A program made the position numbers and the translations under genes. From Xenopus tropicalis (lineage: Eukaryota > Chordata > Amphibia > Anura > Pipidae): a stretch of DNA of 64,000 bases. The notes beneath the pieces are model-generated. The model had not been told where the DNA came from. It searched no databases and saw only the letters and a list, made by a program, of their open reading frames with translations. Location of the stretch: the NCBI RefSeq assembly GCF_000004195.4, contig NC_030680.2:1738964-1802963 (forward strand). Direction: 5' to 3'. Below, one piece after another: positions 32,041-42,275 of this stretch (position 1 is the first letter of the stretch; every line of letters begins with the position of its first letter).

Positions 32041-32290
32041 GAAAACACTACTGTAATAGGGCAAACTCCTAGGAACAAGAACCTAAATACCAGCAAGTGA
32101 CCTAAGATGTAATGAACATGCACTGCATTTTATTATCTATGTATAACAAAACTCGCTGTTAACCCTGTCAAAAAACAATGGACAATGAATATTGTAACAT
32201 CTGCTGAACCCTCCACCCCCCCTTTTTCTCTTCTGTACCCCCTCCCCCCTTCTTTGAATGAAAAACCAATAAAAGAAAGATTCTGAAAAA
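30171..32290 (+). mobile_element. 5'-truncated L1 retrotransposon with TSD and poly(A)
   Basis: The insertion is flanked by the duplicated AAAAATGATGCTTGCTCC (30153-30170 and 32291-32308). It ends with an AATAAA-type signal (near 32268) and a short A-tail. The body is the 3' part of ORF2 plus a C-rich 3' UTR. This is a classic 5'-truncated target-primed insertion. Confidence 0.92.
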
Positions 32291-32614
32291 AAAAATGATG
32301 CTTGCTCCCCATGTTATTAATAGGGTAGAAACTATATGAAGGCCGGTATTTTTTCCAGAAAAGGTGACAACCCTACTTAGTATACTACAACCCGGATTCC
32401 AAAAAAGTTGGGACACTAAACAAATTGTGAATAAAAACTGAACGCAATGATGTGGAGGTGCCAACTTCTAATATTTTATTCAGAATAGAACATAAATCAC
32501 AGAACAAAAGTTTAAACTGAGAAAATGTACCATTTTAAGGGAAAAATATGTTGATTCAGAATTTCATGGTGTCAACAAATCCCCAAAAAGTTGGGACAAG
32601 GCCATTTTCCCCAC

Positions 32615-34850
32615 TGTGTGGCATCTCCCCTTCTTCTTACAACTCTCACTGTGTGGCACCTCCCCTTCTTCTTACAACTCTCACTGTGTGGCATCTCCCC
32701 TTCTTCTTACAACTCTCACTGTGTGGCACCTCCCCTTCTTCTTACAACTCTCACTGTGTGGCATCTCCCCTTCTTCTTACAACTCTCACTGTGTGGCACC
32801 TCCCCTTCTTCTTACAACTCTCACTGTGTGGCATCTCCCCTTCTTCTTACAACTCTCACTGTGTGGCATCTCCCCTTCTTCTTCCAACTCTCACTGTGTG
32901 GCACCTCCCCTTCTTCTTCCAACTCTCACTGTGTGGCATCTCCCCTTCTTCTTACAACACTCACTGTGTGGCACCTCCCCTTCTTCTTCCAACTCTCACT
33001 GTGTGGCATCTCCCCTTCTTCTTCCAACTCTCACTGTGTGGCACCTCCCCTTCTTCTTACAACTCTCACTGTGTGGCATCTCCCCTTCTTCTTACAACAC
33101 TCACTGTGTGGCACCTCCCCTTCTTCTTCCAACTCTCACTGTGTGGCATCTCCCCTTCTTCTTACAACTCTCACTGTGTGGCATCTCCCCTTCTTCTTCC
33201 AACTCTCACTGTGTGGCACCTCCCCTTCTTCTTACAACTCTCACTGTGTGGCACCTCCCCTTCTTCTTACAACTCTCACTGTGTGGCATCTCCCCTTCTT
33301 CTTACAACTCTCACTGTGTGGCATCTCCCCTTCTTCTTACAACTCTCACTGTGTGGCATCTCCCCTTCTTCTTACAACACTCACTGTGTGGCATCTCCCC
33401 TTCTTCTTACAACACTCACTGTGTGGCACCTCCCCTTCTTCTTACAACTCTCACTGTGTGGCATCTCCCCTTCTTCTTACAACTCTCACTGTGTGGCATC
33501 TCCCCTTCTTCTTACAACTCTCACTGTGTGGCATCTCCCCTTCTTCTTACAACACTCACTGTGTGGCACCTCCCCTTCTTCTTACAACTCTCACTGTGTG
33601 GCATCTCCCCTTCTTCTTACAACTCTCACTGTGTGGCACCTCCCCTTCTTCTTACAACTCTCACTGTGTGGCATCTCCCCTTCTTCTTACAACTCTCACT
33701 GTGTGGCATCTCCCCTTCTTCTTACAACTCTCACTGTGTGGCATCTCCCCTTCTTCTTCCAACTCTCACTGTGTGGCACCTCCCCTTCTTCTTACAACTC
33801 TCACTGTGTGGCACCTCCCCTTCTTCTTACAACTCTCACTGTGTGGCATCTCCCCTTCTTCTTACAACTCTCACTGTGTGGCATCTCCCCTTCTTCTTAC
33901 AACTCTCACTGTGTGGCATCTCCCCTTCTTCTTACAACACTCACTGTGTGGCATCTCCCCTTCTTCTTACAACTCTCACTGTGTGCATCTCCCCTTCTTC
34001 TTACAACTCTCACTGTGTGGCACCTCCCCTTCTTCTTACAACTCTCACTGTGTGGCATCTCCCCTTCTTCTTACAAAACTCACTGTGTGGCATCTCCCCT
34101 TCTTCTTACAACTCTCACTGTGTGGCATCTCCCCTTCTTCTTACAACTCTCACTGTGTGGCATTCTCCCCTTCTTCTTACAACTCTCACTGTGTGGCATC
34201 TCCCCTTCTTCTTACAACTCTCACTGTGTGGCATCTCCCCTTCTTCTTACAACTCTCACTGTGTGGCATCTCCCCTTCTTCTTACAACACTCACTGTGTG
34301 GCATCTCCCCTTCTTCTTACAACTCTCACTGTGTGGCATCTCCCCTTCTTCTTACAACACTCACTGTGTGGCATCTCCCCTTCTTCTTACAACACTCACT
34401 GTGTGGCATCTCCCCTTCTTCTTACAACTCTCACTGTGTGGCATCTCCCCTTCTTCTTACAACATTCACTGTGTGGCATCTCCCCTTCTTCTTACAACTC
34501 TCACTGTGTGGCATCTCCCCTTCTTCTTACAACTCTCACTGTGTGGCATCTCCCCTTCTTCTTACAACTCTCACTGTGTGGCATCTCCCCTTCTTCTTAC
34601 AACATTCACTGTGTGGCATCTCCCCTTCTTCTTACAACATTCACTGTGTGGCACCTCCCCTTCTTCTTACAACACTCACTGTGTGGCATCTCCCCTTCTT
34701 CTTACAACTCTCACTGTGTGGCATCTCCCCTTCTTCTTACAACTCTCACTGTGTGGCATCTCCCCTTCTTCTTACAACTCTCACTGTGTGGCATCTCCCC
34801 TTCTTCTTACAACTCTCACTGTGTGGCATCTCCCCTTCTTCTTACAACAC
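32615..34850. repeat. 35-bp minisatellite derived from transposase 3' end
   Basis: About 64 copies of CACTGTGTGGCATCTCCCCT plus TCTTCTTACAACTCT, with C/T and A/C variants. On the minus strand one unit reads VVRRRGDATQ-stop, the C-terminal end of the adjacent transposase. Because 35 is not divisible by three and the plus strand has no stop, all three plus frames stay open for 759-840 residues; these are not genes. Confidence 0.97.
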
Positions 34851-35824
34851 TCAACAGACGTCTGGGGAGCGAGGAGAGCAGTTTGTCAAGTTTAGGAATA
34901 GGAATGCTCTCCCATTCTTGTCTAATACAGGCCTCTAACTGTTCCATCGGCTTGGGCCTTCTTTGTCGCACCTTCCTCTTTATGATGCGCCAAATGTTCT
35001 CTATAGGGGAAAGATCTGGACTGCAGACTGGCCATTTCAGTACCCGGATCCTTCTCCTACGCAGCCATGATGTTGTGATTGATGCAGAATGTGGTCTGGC
35101 ATTATCTTGTTGAAAAATGCAGGCTCTTCCCTGAAAGAGATGATGCCTGGATGGGAGCATATGTTGTTCTAGAACCTGAATATATTTTTCTGCATTGATG
35201 CTGCCTTTCCAGACATGCAAGCTGCCCATGCCACATGCACTCATGCAACCCCATACCATCAGAGATGCAGGCTTCTGAACTGAGCGTTGATAACAACTTG
35301 GCTTGTCCTTGTCCTCTTTGGTCCGGATGACATGGCGTCCCAGATTTCCAAAAAGAACTTCGAATCGTGACTCGTCTGACCACAGAACAGTCTTCCATTT
35401 TGCCACACTCCATTTTAAATGATCCCTGGCCCAGTGAAAACGCCAGATCGTGTGGATCTTGCTTAGAAATGGCTTCTTCTTTGCACTGTAGAGTTTCAGC
35501 TGGCAAGGGCGGATGGCACGGTGGGTTCACTGACAATGGTTTCTGGAAGTATTCCTGAGCCCATTCTGTGATTCCCTTTACAGTACATTCCTGTTTGTGG
35601 TGCAGTGTTGGGGCCCGGAGATCACGGGCATCCAGTGTGGTTTTACGGCCTTGACCCTTACGCACAGAGATTGTTCCAGATTCTCTGAATCTTCGGATGA
35701 TGTTATGCACAGTTGATGAGGATAGATGCAAAATCTTTGCAATTTTTCGCTGGGTAACACCTTTCTGATATTGCTCCCCTATCTTTCTGCGCAACATTGT
35801 GGGAATTGGTGATCCTCTCCCCAT
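34816..35824 (-). pseudogene. Tc1-type transposase, frameshifted
   Basis: The N-terminal part (from ATG at 35824) has the paired helix-turn-helix: MLRRKIGEQYQKGVTQRKIA, then STVHNIIRRFRESG. After at least one frameshift near 35400-35600, another frame continues with the DDE domain: WSDESRFEVLFG (first aspartate), FQQDNARPHSAS (second aspartate) and CSPDLSPIENIW (glutamate). The spacing fits the DD34E class. The C-terminus RRLLSVVRRRGDATQ runs into the minisatellite, whose first unit supplies the stop. The gene cannot make an intact product. Confidence 0.9.
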
Positions 35825-36177
35825 CTTGGCTTCTGAGAGACACTGCCACTCTGAGAAGCTCTTTTTATACCCAATCATGTTGCCAATTGACCTAATTAGT
35901 GTTATTTGGTCTTCCAGCTCTTCGTTATGCTCAAATTTACTTTTTCCAGCCTCTTATTGCTACTTGTCCCAACTTTTTTGGGATTTGTTAACACCATGAA
36001 ATTCTGAATCAACATATTTTTCCCTTAAAATGGTACATTTTCTCAGTTTAAACTTTTGTTCCGTGATTTATGTTCTATTCTGAATAAAATATTAGAAGTT
36101 GGCGCCTCCACATCATTGCGTTCAGTTTTTATTCACAATTTATTTAGTGTCCCAACTTTTTTGGAATCCGGGTTGTA

Positions 36178-37316
36178 TATTGTCAGGGGTGCTACAGGGG
36201 TGCTACTGTTTAAGACAACAGCCACAATGCCATTCTGCTTACCCTGAGCATTATGTCCTAGTAAGATGGTTTTCCATGTTCCAAACAACCTTTTTTTTAA
36301 TTTTTATGCTATTGTTTACCTAATTTTTCACCATTTTGGCTGCTGAGGATGCTGGGACTTGTGGTTTTAGTCTCAGCTGAATCAGCTTGCCAGGGTAGTC
36401 AGTTTGGAAAACAGGAGTGAAAAGCAAATTTACAATTGAATGGTGGAACAGAAAGACCAGCACAACCTACAGTTCCTTCCCAATACCCACACTGTAATTT
36501 GACTCCATGTCATAGTCTGTTCTACCAGACCTATGGGACTTACCTACCTAGCCAGTGTATTATATATATATGTATATCTGTGTCTATTTCTCTACAGCTG
36601 TGGCATCTCATATCTGGTAATCAGTTATCCAGAGACCACTAAAGGTCGTTAACGCTTATCGCATAGTTTTAGGCATTAAAAAGTGTTCGATAATTAAGTA
36701 CTGATTCATCAAAGTCATTTCGCATGTGTTACTACCCATATTGCATGCGCAAAAATCCTGATTATCACAAAGTGTCTAGAACCTGAATAGACCTTGTCCT
36801 TAAGTCTGTATGGCATGTACGTTAGGGGTGCGTATGGGGCAGGAGGGGGACACCTATGTGCCTTCCCCCCATCATGAATACGGTGCTGCTAAATGCAGGC
36901 AAATTTTATTTGTGGGGTGACCACAGGTCTCTGCACTGAGATCCGCAGCAATTCAGGGAAAGTAAAAAAACGTCAGAATGTACCTGTCTTCCACTTTGTA
37001 AATGGCCCCTTCTGACTTGTGTCTCTGTGCACTTTGTCTCTTCTGCTTCCCTTCTGGAGATCAAGTGCCACTAACCAGGGCAATTTAATTCATGTCCCCA
37101 GTTTGCCCTGGCCTCACCCAGTGTTTCCCTGTAAAGCCCCCATCTGCCAAAATCTTATCCTTCCCTTGTAAACCTTTGCCTTTAATAGTCTGACAAGCAA
37201 GAGATGCCACCCTACAGACAAATGGGAGGTTCAGGGGGATTGGAGGGGGTATTGGGGGTACTGGGGTATCTTCTAATTTGTATAAAAATGACTAAATTGA
37301 GAATAATAGAATTTAC
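36178..37316. other. Intron sequence of the IgSF gene, nothing firmly recognised
   Basis: No supported exon was found. It contains simple TA repeats near 36560-36580 and a fragment near 36605-36645 that resembles the ATCCAGA-type MITE at 37819. Confidence 0.4.
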
Positions 37317-37640
37317 CTGTGACGGAGAGAGTGATATTGAGCTGCAGATCAGTTCCCATGGATCTGTGGGACACATTACAGGAATAGACGTTCCCATTAT
37401 CTTCTAGTGTCGGATTTATCCGCAGAAAACTACTTTGATTGAAGGTTCCATCTTTATTATCTATTGGGTGAGTGTAGGAGACTCCTTTTTGTAACGGAAC
37501 ATTCCCAGAACCACGTTGATATTTGATCCACTGGAAAGTTATGTCTTTGGGATAAAACTCATCGGCCTCACACGTAACTGTCGCCTCTGTTCCGGGCTCC
37601 ATTGTGATATCAGTCGGTGTCAGCCTGGGGGCTGGGGGAG
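37317..37640 (-). CDS. Ig C1 exon of B7-H6 (NCR3LG1)-like gene
   Basis: A 324-base exon, phase 1 at both ends, acceptor CCCTATGCAG and donor GTAAATTC. It encodes about 107 residues. TVTCEADEFYPKDITFQWIK gives the first cysteine, the FYP motif and the tryptophan. NKDGTFNQSS and VYSCNVSHRSM give the strand pattern, second cysteine and C-x-V-x-H. The order and texture (KDGTFN..S...L) match the membrane-proximal C1 domain of NCR3LG1/B7-H6-type proteins; butyrophilin or SIRP-like receptors are alternatives. It lies between the V exon and the TM exon. Confidence 0.88.
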
Positions 37641-37818
37641 CTGCATAGGGACACAAGGGTTTTATTCTCTACAATAAACCTGATACTGTAACAGCAAATG
37701 GTGCCGAATGGCAGGAAAGGGTTAATGGCTGTGAGGCCCCCACACATAACTGTTTGTAATGTAATTCATTTATATTGTTGTGTTGGGAAACTCACCTCTG
37801 GGGTGTTCTCTTTGCTAG

Positions 37819-38050
37819 TACAGGTATAGGACCCATTATCCAGAATGCTTGGGACCCAGCATCCAGTAAGGATTAATTATATCTTAGTTAGAATCAAATA
37901 CAAAACACTGTTTTATTTTTATAGAGAAAAAGGAAATCAATTTTAAAAATCAAAATTATTTGATTAAAACGGAGTCTATGGGAGACAGGCTTTCCATAAT
38001 TTGGAGCTTTCTGGATAATGGGTTTCCAGATAAGGGATCCCATACCTGTA
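37819..38050. mobile_element. Xenopus-type MITE, TACAGGTAT ends
   Basis: It starts TACAGGTATAGGACCCATTA and ends GGATCCCATACCTGTA, imperfect inverted repeats. The interior (AGAGAAAAAGGAAATCAATT, GGAGTCTATGGGAGA) is a family I recognise as abundant in Xenopus DNA; this assignment is from memory. It lies in the V-C1 intron. Confidence 0.75.
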
Positions 38051-38379
38051 ATATGCACCGCTCCAATGCTCAGTGTGGTAAATGTGGGGTGCAAGGGGTG
38101 GGCATCTGAATGTTTGCCCCAGGGCAGCTGAGGGGCCAGGGACACCCCTGCTTCTAGCACATACAGTGGATATAAAAAATCTACACACCCCTGGTAAGAT
38201 GTCAGGTTCCTGTGCTGTACAAAAATGAGACAAAGATAAATCAGTTCAGAACTTTTTCCACCTTTAATGTGACCTATAAACTGTACCACTCAATTGAAAA
38301 ACAAACTGAAATCTTTTAGGTGGAGGGAAGAAAACCAAAAAAACTAAATAATGTGGGTGCAAATGTGTACACACCCTAA

Positions 38380-39600
38380 AACTAATACTTTGTTGAAGCA
38401 CCTTTTGATTTTATTCCAGCACTCAACCTGTTTGGGTATGAGTCTATCAGCCTGGCACATTGGGACTCTGCAAGATTTGCCCACTCTTCTTTGCAGAAAC
38501 GCTCCAAATCTGTCAGATTGCGAGGGCATCTCCTGGGCACAGCCCTCTTCAGATCCCCCCACAGATTTTCAATCGGATTGAGGTTCTGGGCTCTGGCTGG
38601 GCCATTTCAAAACTTTCCATTCCTTTGTTGATTTGGAAGTAGCTTTGGGTCATTAACAATATACGTAGTATTAACACTGCGCTAAAAGTAGATAATAAAT
38701 AGATAAAATCAGCTGCACCACAAATAGTGGATCCAATAGTCCACTGATAAATAATAAGAGTTCACTCTTCAAGGTCATTGTCATGCTGAGAGATGAAGTT
38801 CCTCCTCATGTTCAGCTTTCTAGCAGAAGCCTGAAGGGTTTGTGCCAATATTGACTGGTATTTGGAACTGTTCCCTATAATTCCCTCTATCTAACTAAGG
38901 CCCCAGTTCCAGCTGCAGACAAACAGCCCCAGCACATGATGCTGCCCCGCCATGCTTCACTGTGGGTATGGGGTTCTTTTGGTGATGTGCAGTATTGTTT
39001 TTGCTCCAAACATATTTTTTGGAATTATGGCCAAAAAGTCCAACCTTGGTTCCATCAGACCATAACACCTTTCCCACAGGCTTTTGGGAGACTTCACATG
39101 AGTTTTTGCAAAATGTAGCCTGGCTTGGATGTTTTCCATCGTAAGAAAAGGCTTTCCCCTTGCCACTCTACCCCATAGCCCAGACATATGAAGAATACGG
39201 GAGATTGTTGGCAAATGTACCACACAGCCAGTACTTGCCAGATATTCCTGCAGCTCCTTTAATGTTGCTGTAGGCCTCTTGGTAGCCTCCCTGACCAGTT
39301 TTCTTCTTGTCTTTTCATCAATTTTGGAGGGATGTCCAGTTCTTGGTAATGTCACTGTTGTGCCATATTTTCTCCACTTGATGATGTCTCACTGTGTATA
39401 TCTAATGCCTTGGGAATTCCTTTGTACCCTTCCCCTGACTGATATCGTGTAACAATGAGATCCCTCGGATGCTTGGGGAGCACTCTGGGTTCCATGGTAT
39501 ATCTAATGCCTTGGGAATGCCTTCGTACCTTCCCCTGACTGATATTGTGTAACAATGAGACCCCTCGGATGCTTGGGGAGCTCTCTGGGTTCCATGGTAT
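38380..39600 (-). pseudogene. Tc1-type transposase, multiply disrupted
   Basis: N-terminal text LPKHPRDLIVTRYQSGEGYK (about 39480-39540) is the first helix-turn-helix. MTLPRTGHPSKIDEKTRRKL, then PTATLKELQEYLASTG, then LPTISRILHMSGLWGR continues in the frame at 38957-39355. LWERCYGLMEPRLDFL corresponds to the first catalytic block, with WSDGTKV in a neighbouring frame near 39060. C-terminal pieces (RNLTDLERF-like text) run to about 38380. Several frameshifts and one probable insertion make it inactive. Confidence 0.85.
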
Positions 39601-40398
39601 ATCTAATGCCTTGGGAATGCCTTTGTACCTTCCCCTGACTGATATTGTGTAACAATGAGACCCCTCGGATGCTTGGGGAGCTCTCTGGGTTCCATGGTAT
39701 ATCTAATGCCTTGGGAATGCCTTTGTACCTTCCCCTGACTGATATCGTGTAACAATGAGACCCCTCGGTTGCATGGGAAGCTCTCTGGGTTCCATGGTAT
39801 ATCTAATGCCTTGGGAATGCCTTTGTACCTTCCCCTGACTGATATCGTGTAACAATGAGACCCCTCGGGTGCTTGGGAAGCTCTCTGGGTTCCATGGTAT
39901 ATCTAATGCCTTGGGAATGCCTTTGTACCTTCCCCTGACTGATATTGTGTAACAATGAGACCCCTCGGGTGCTTGGGAAGCTCTCTGGGTTCCATGGTAT
40001 ATCTAATGCCTTGGGAATGCCTTTGTACCTTCCCCTGACTGATATTGTGTAACAATGAGATCCCTCGGGTGCTTGGGAAGCTCTCTGGGTTCCATGGTAT
40101 CTCTAATGCCTTGGGAATGCCTTTGTACCTTCCCCTGACTGATATCGTGTAACAATGAGACCCCTCGGGTGCTTGGGAAGCTCTCTGGGTTCCATGGTAT
40201 ATCTAATGCCTTGGGAATGCCTTTGTACCTTCCCCTGACTGATATTGTGTAACAATGAGACCCCTCGGGTGCTTGGGAAGCTCTCTGGGTTCCATGGTAT
40301 ATCTAATGCCTTGGGAATGCCTTTGTACCTTCCCCTGACTGATATCGTGTAACAATGAGATCCCTCGGGTGCTTGGGAAGCTCTCTGGGGACCATGGC
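39400..40398. repeat. 100-bp tandem array derived from transposase 5' end
   Basis: Ten copies at exact 100-bp spacing (ATCTAATGCCTTGGGAATGC at 39501, 39601, 39701 and so on). The minus strand of a unit encodes the N-terminal transposase helix-turn-helix (LPKHPRDLIVTRYQSGEG). Each junction carries TTCCATGG, and the right flank reads GACCATGG. Confidence 0.97.
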
Positions 40399-40779
40399 TT
40401 TGGCTGTGGGATGCGACTAAATGTCAGGAAAGACCAACTAGAGCAGCGGAACTGTATTTGGGGTTGATCAGAGGCATTAAATGAGGGCAGGTGTATGCTG
40501 ACTCCTATTTAACATGATTGTGAATGTGATTGTTTCATTCTGAGCTACATCCCCAGTTAGAAGAGGGGGCGCACACTAATGCACCCACATTATTTTAGTT
40601 TTTTTGTTTTCTTCCCTCCACCTAAAAGATTTCAGTTTGTTTTTCAATTGAGTGGTACAGTTTATAGGTCACATTAAAGGTGTAAAAAGTTCTTGAATGA
40701 TTTATCTTTGTCTCATTTTTGTACAGCACAGGAACCTGACATCTTACCAGGGGTGTGTAGACTTTTTATATCCACTGTA

Positions 40780-41555
40780 CAGTAGCACAATCTGCATTCA
40801 TACAGTTTATACACAGGCTGAGCTGAATTTGAATTCCTTAAATCTGGAAAAAATCTCTTTTATGTATTTAATATTCAGGTTACAATTTCCTTGTATCAGT
40901 TTTATGAGATCAGGAAATTTACTCTCTACAAATAAGCTTTGTAATCTGTAAATGTTACATTCATTCATTTATATATATATTACTTGTTAAAATTATATTA
41001 AATCATAGAGGAGCTTCCCCCAGCCTGTGCCCTGTTCCATTTAATACCCCAGGGGGCATTCCCCAAACTCACTGCCCTCACCAGGAAGAACCATTTCTGC
41101 TTCAGGTGAAAGTTAAGTTCCTCAGTTCTAAAAGGGGGGCCTTTTTCTATGTGACCCCCCCACTATCTGTCTATAATGTCCTCTAATGCAGTTCTGTCCA
41201 ACTTCTGTGGTGCTGAGGAACGGAATTTCTCTATCAAATATAGGGGAGGGCCGCTAATGGTAGCCAGTTTTGACCACTCCCCTTTTTTAAACTGCACCCA
41301 CTTCAAACCACACCCATGTTATCACAAGACTATACCCACATTAATGGTGGTAGTGCAGCGAAAACCCAAATGGTTGGTGCTCACTGCAGGGATATCAACC
41401 ATCATTCATATGTGAAAGAATTATATTATGTCCTATTAAGACACACCCTTAAATCCTTATGGCTCCTCCTCCCCTGTGGATAGCACAGCAACCCCCAGCA
41501 CATAATTACACACCTTAGGGACCATTTAATAGCTATTTCCAACTGCTAACAAACT
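40780..41555. other. Intron sequence with undefined repeats
   Basis: No exon is supported. Bases 41190-41350 (AGGGCCGCTAATGG-like text followed by CACACCC motifs) look like a dispersed repeat; the family is not identified. Confidence 0.35.
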
Positions 41556-42275
41556 CCCAGAACACACACAGGCAGCATAGGGCAGGCAGAGTATGGCACA
41601 CACAGGCAGCATAGGGTAGGCAGAGTTTGGCACACACAGGCAGCATAGGGTAGGCAGAGTTTGACACACACAGGCAGCATAGGGTAGGCAGAGTATGGCA
41701 CACACAGGCAGGGTAGGGCGGGAAGAGTATGGCACACACAGGCAGCGTAGGGCAGGCAGAGTATGGCACACACAGGCAGCATAGGGTAGGCAGAGTTTGG
41801 CACACACAGGCAGCATAGGGTAGGCAGAGTTTGGCACACACAGGCAGCATAGGGTAGGCAGAGTTTGGCACACACAGGCAGCATAGGGTAGGCAGAGTAT
41901 GGCACACACAGGCAGGGTAGGGCAGGAAGAGTATGGCACACACAGGCAGCGTAGGGCAGGCAGAGTATGGCACACACAGGCAGCATAGGGTAGGCAGAGT
42001 TTGGCACACACAGGCAGCATAGGGCAGGCAGAGTATGACACACACAGGCAGCATAGGGCAGGCAGAGTTTGGCACACACAGGCAGCATAGGGCAGGCAGA
42101 GTATGACACACACAGGCAGCATAGGGCAGGCAGAGTATGGCACACACAGGTAGGGTAGGGCAGGCAGAGTATGGCACACACAGGCAGCATAGGGCAGGCA
42201 GAGTATGGCACACACAAGCAGGGTAGGGCAGGCAGAGTATGGCACACACAGACATGGTAGGGCAGGCAGAGTATG
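41556..42275. repeat. 34-bp minisatellite
   Basis: About 21 copies of CACACACAGGCAGCATAGGG plus CAGGCAGAGTATGG, with TA/CA and TTTGG/TATGG variants. Three overlapping minus-strand ORFs of about 240 residues result from a stop-free unit and are not genes. It directly abuts the next array. Confidence 0.95.

Larger units (their letters stand above)
32388..36175 (-). mobile_element. Tc1/mariner transposon with long terminal inverted repeats
   Basis: It is flanked by TA (32386-32387 and 36176-36177). Ends CAACCCGGATTCCAAAAAAG and its complement extend into inverted repeats of about 210 bp, including AAAATGGTACATTTTCTCAG. It carries a broken transposase gene on the minus strand and a 2.2-kb minisatellite at the transposase 3' end. 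Confidence 0.93.
38164..40777 (-). mobile_element. Second Tc1/mariner transposon with long inverted repeats
   Basis: It is flanked by TA (38162-38163 and 40778-40779). Ends CAGTGGATATAAAAAATCTA and TAGACTTTTTATATCCACTG begin inverted repeats of about 210 bp (shared TTCAGTTTGTTTTTCAATTG). The transposase is broken and runs on the minus strand. A short unrelated insertion is likely near 38650-38765. The 100-bp array sits at the transposase 5' end. Confidence 0.93.

Noticed and set aside
32548..35113. Three overlapping plus-strand ORFs of 759-840 codons
   Set aside because: They are three frames of a stop-free 35-bp minisatellite; no promoter or independent coding signature is present.
34816..35878. 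Functional host-domesticated Tc1 transposase
   Set aside because: The HTH and DDE halves are in different frames, and the element keeps its terminal repeats; it is an ordinary decayed transposon.
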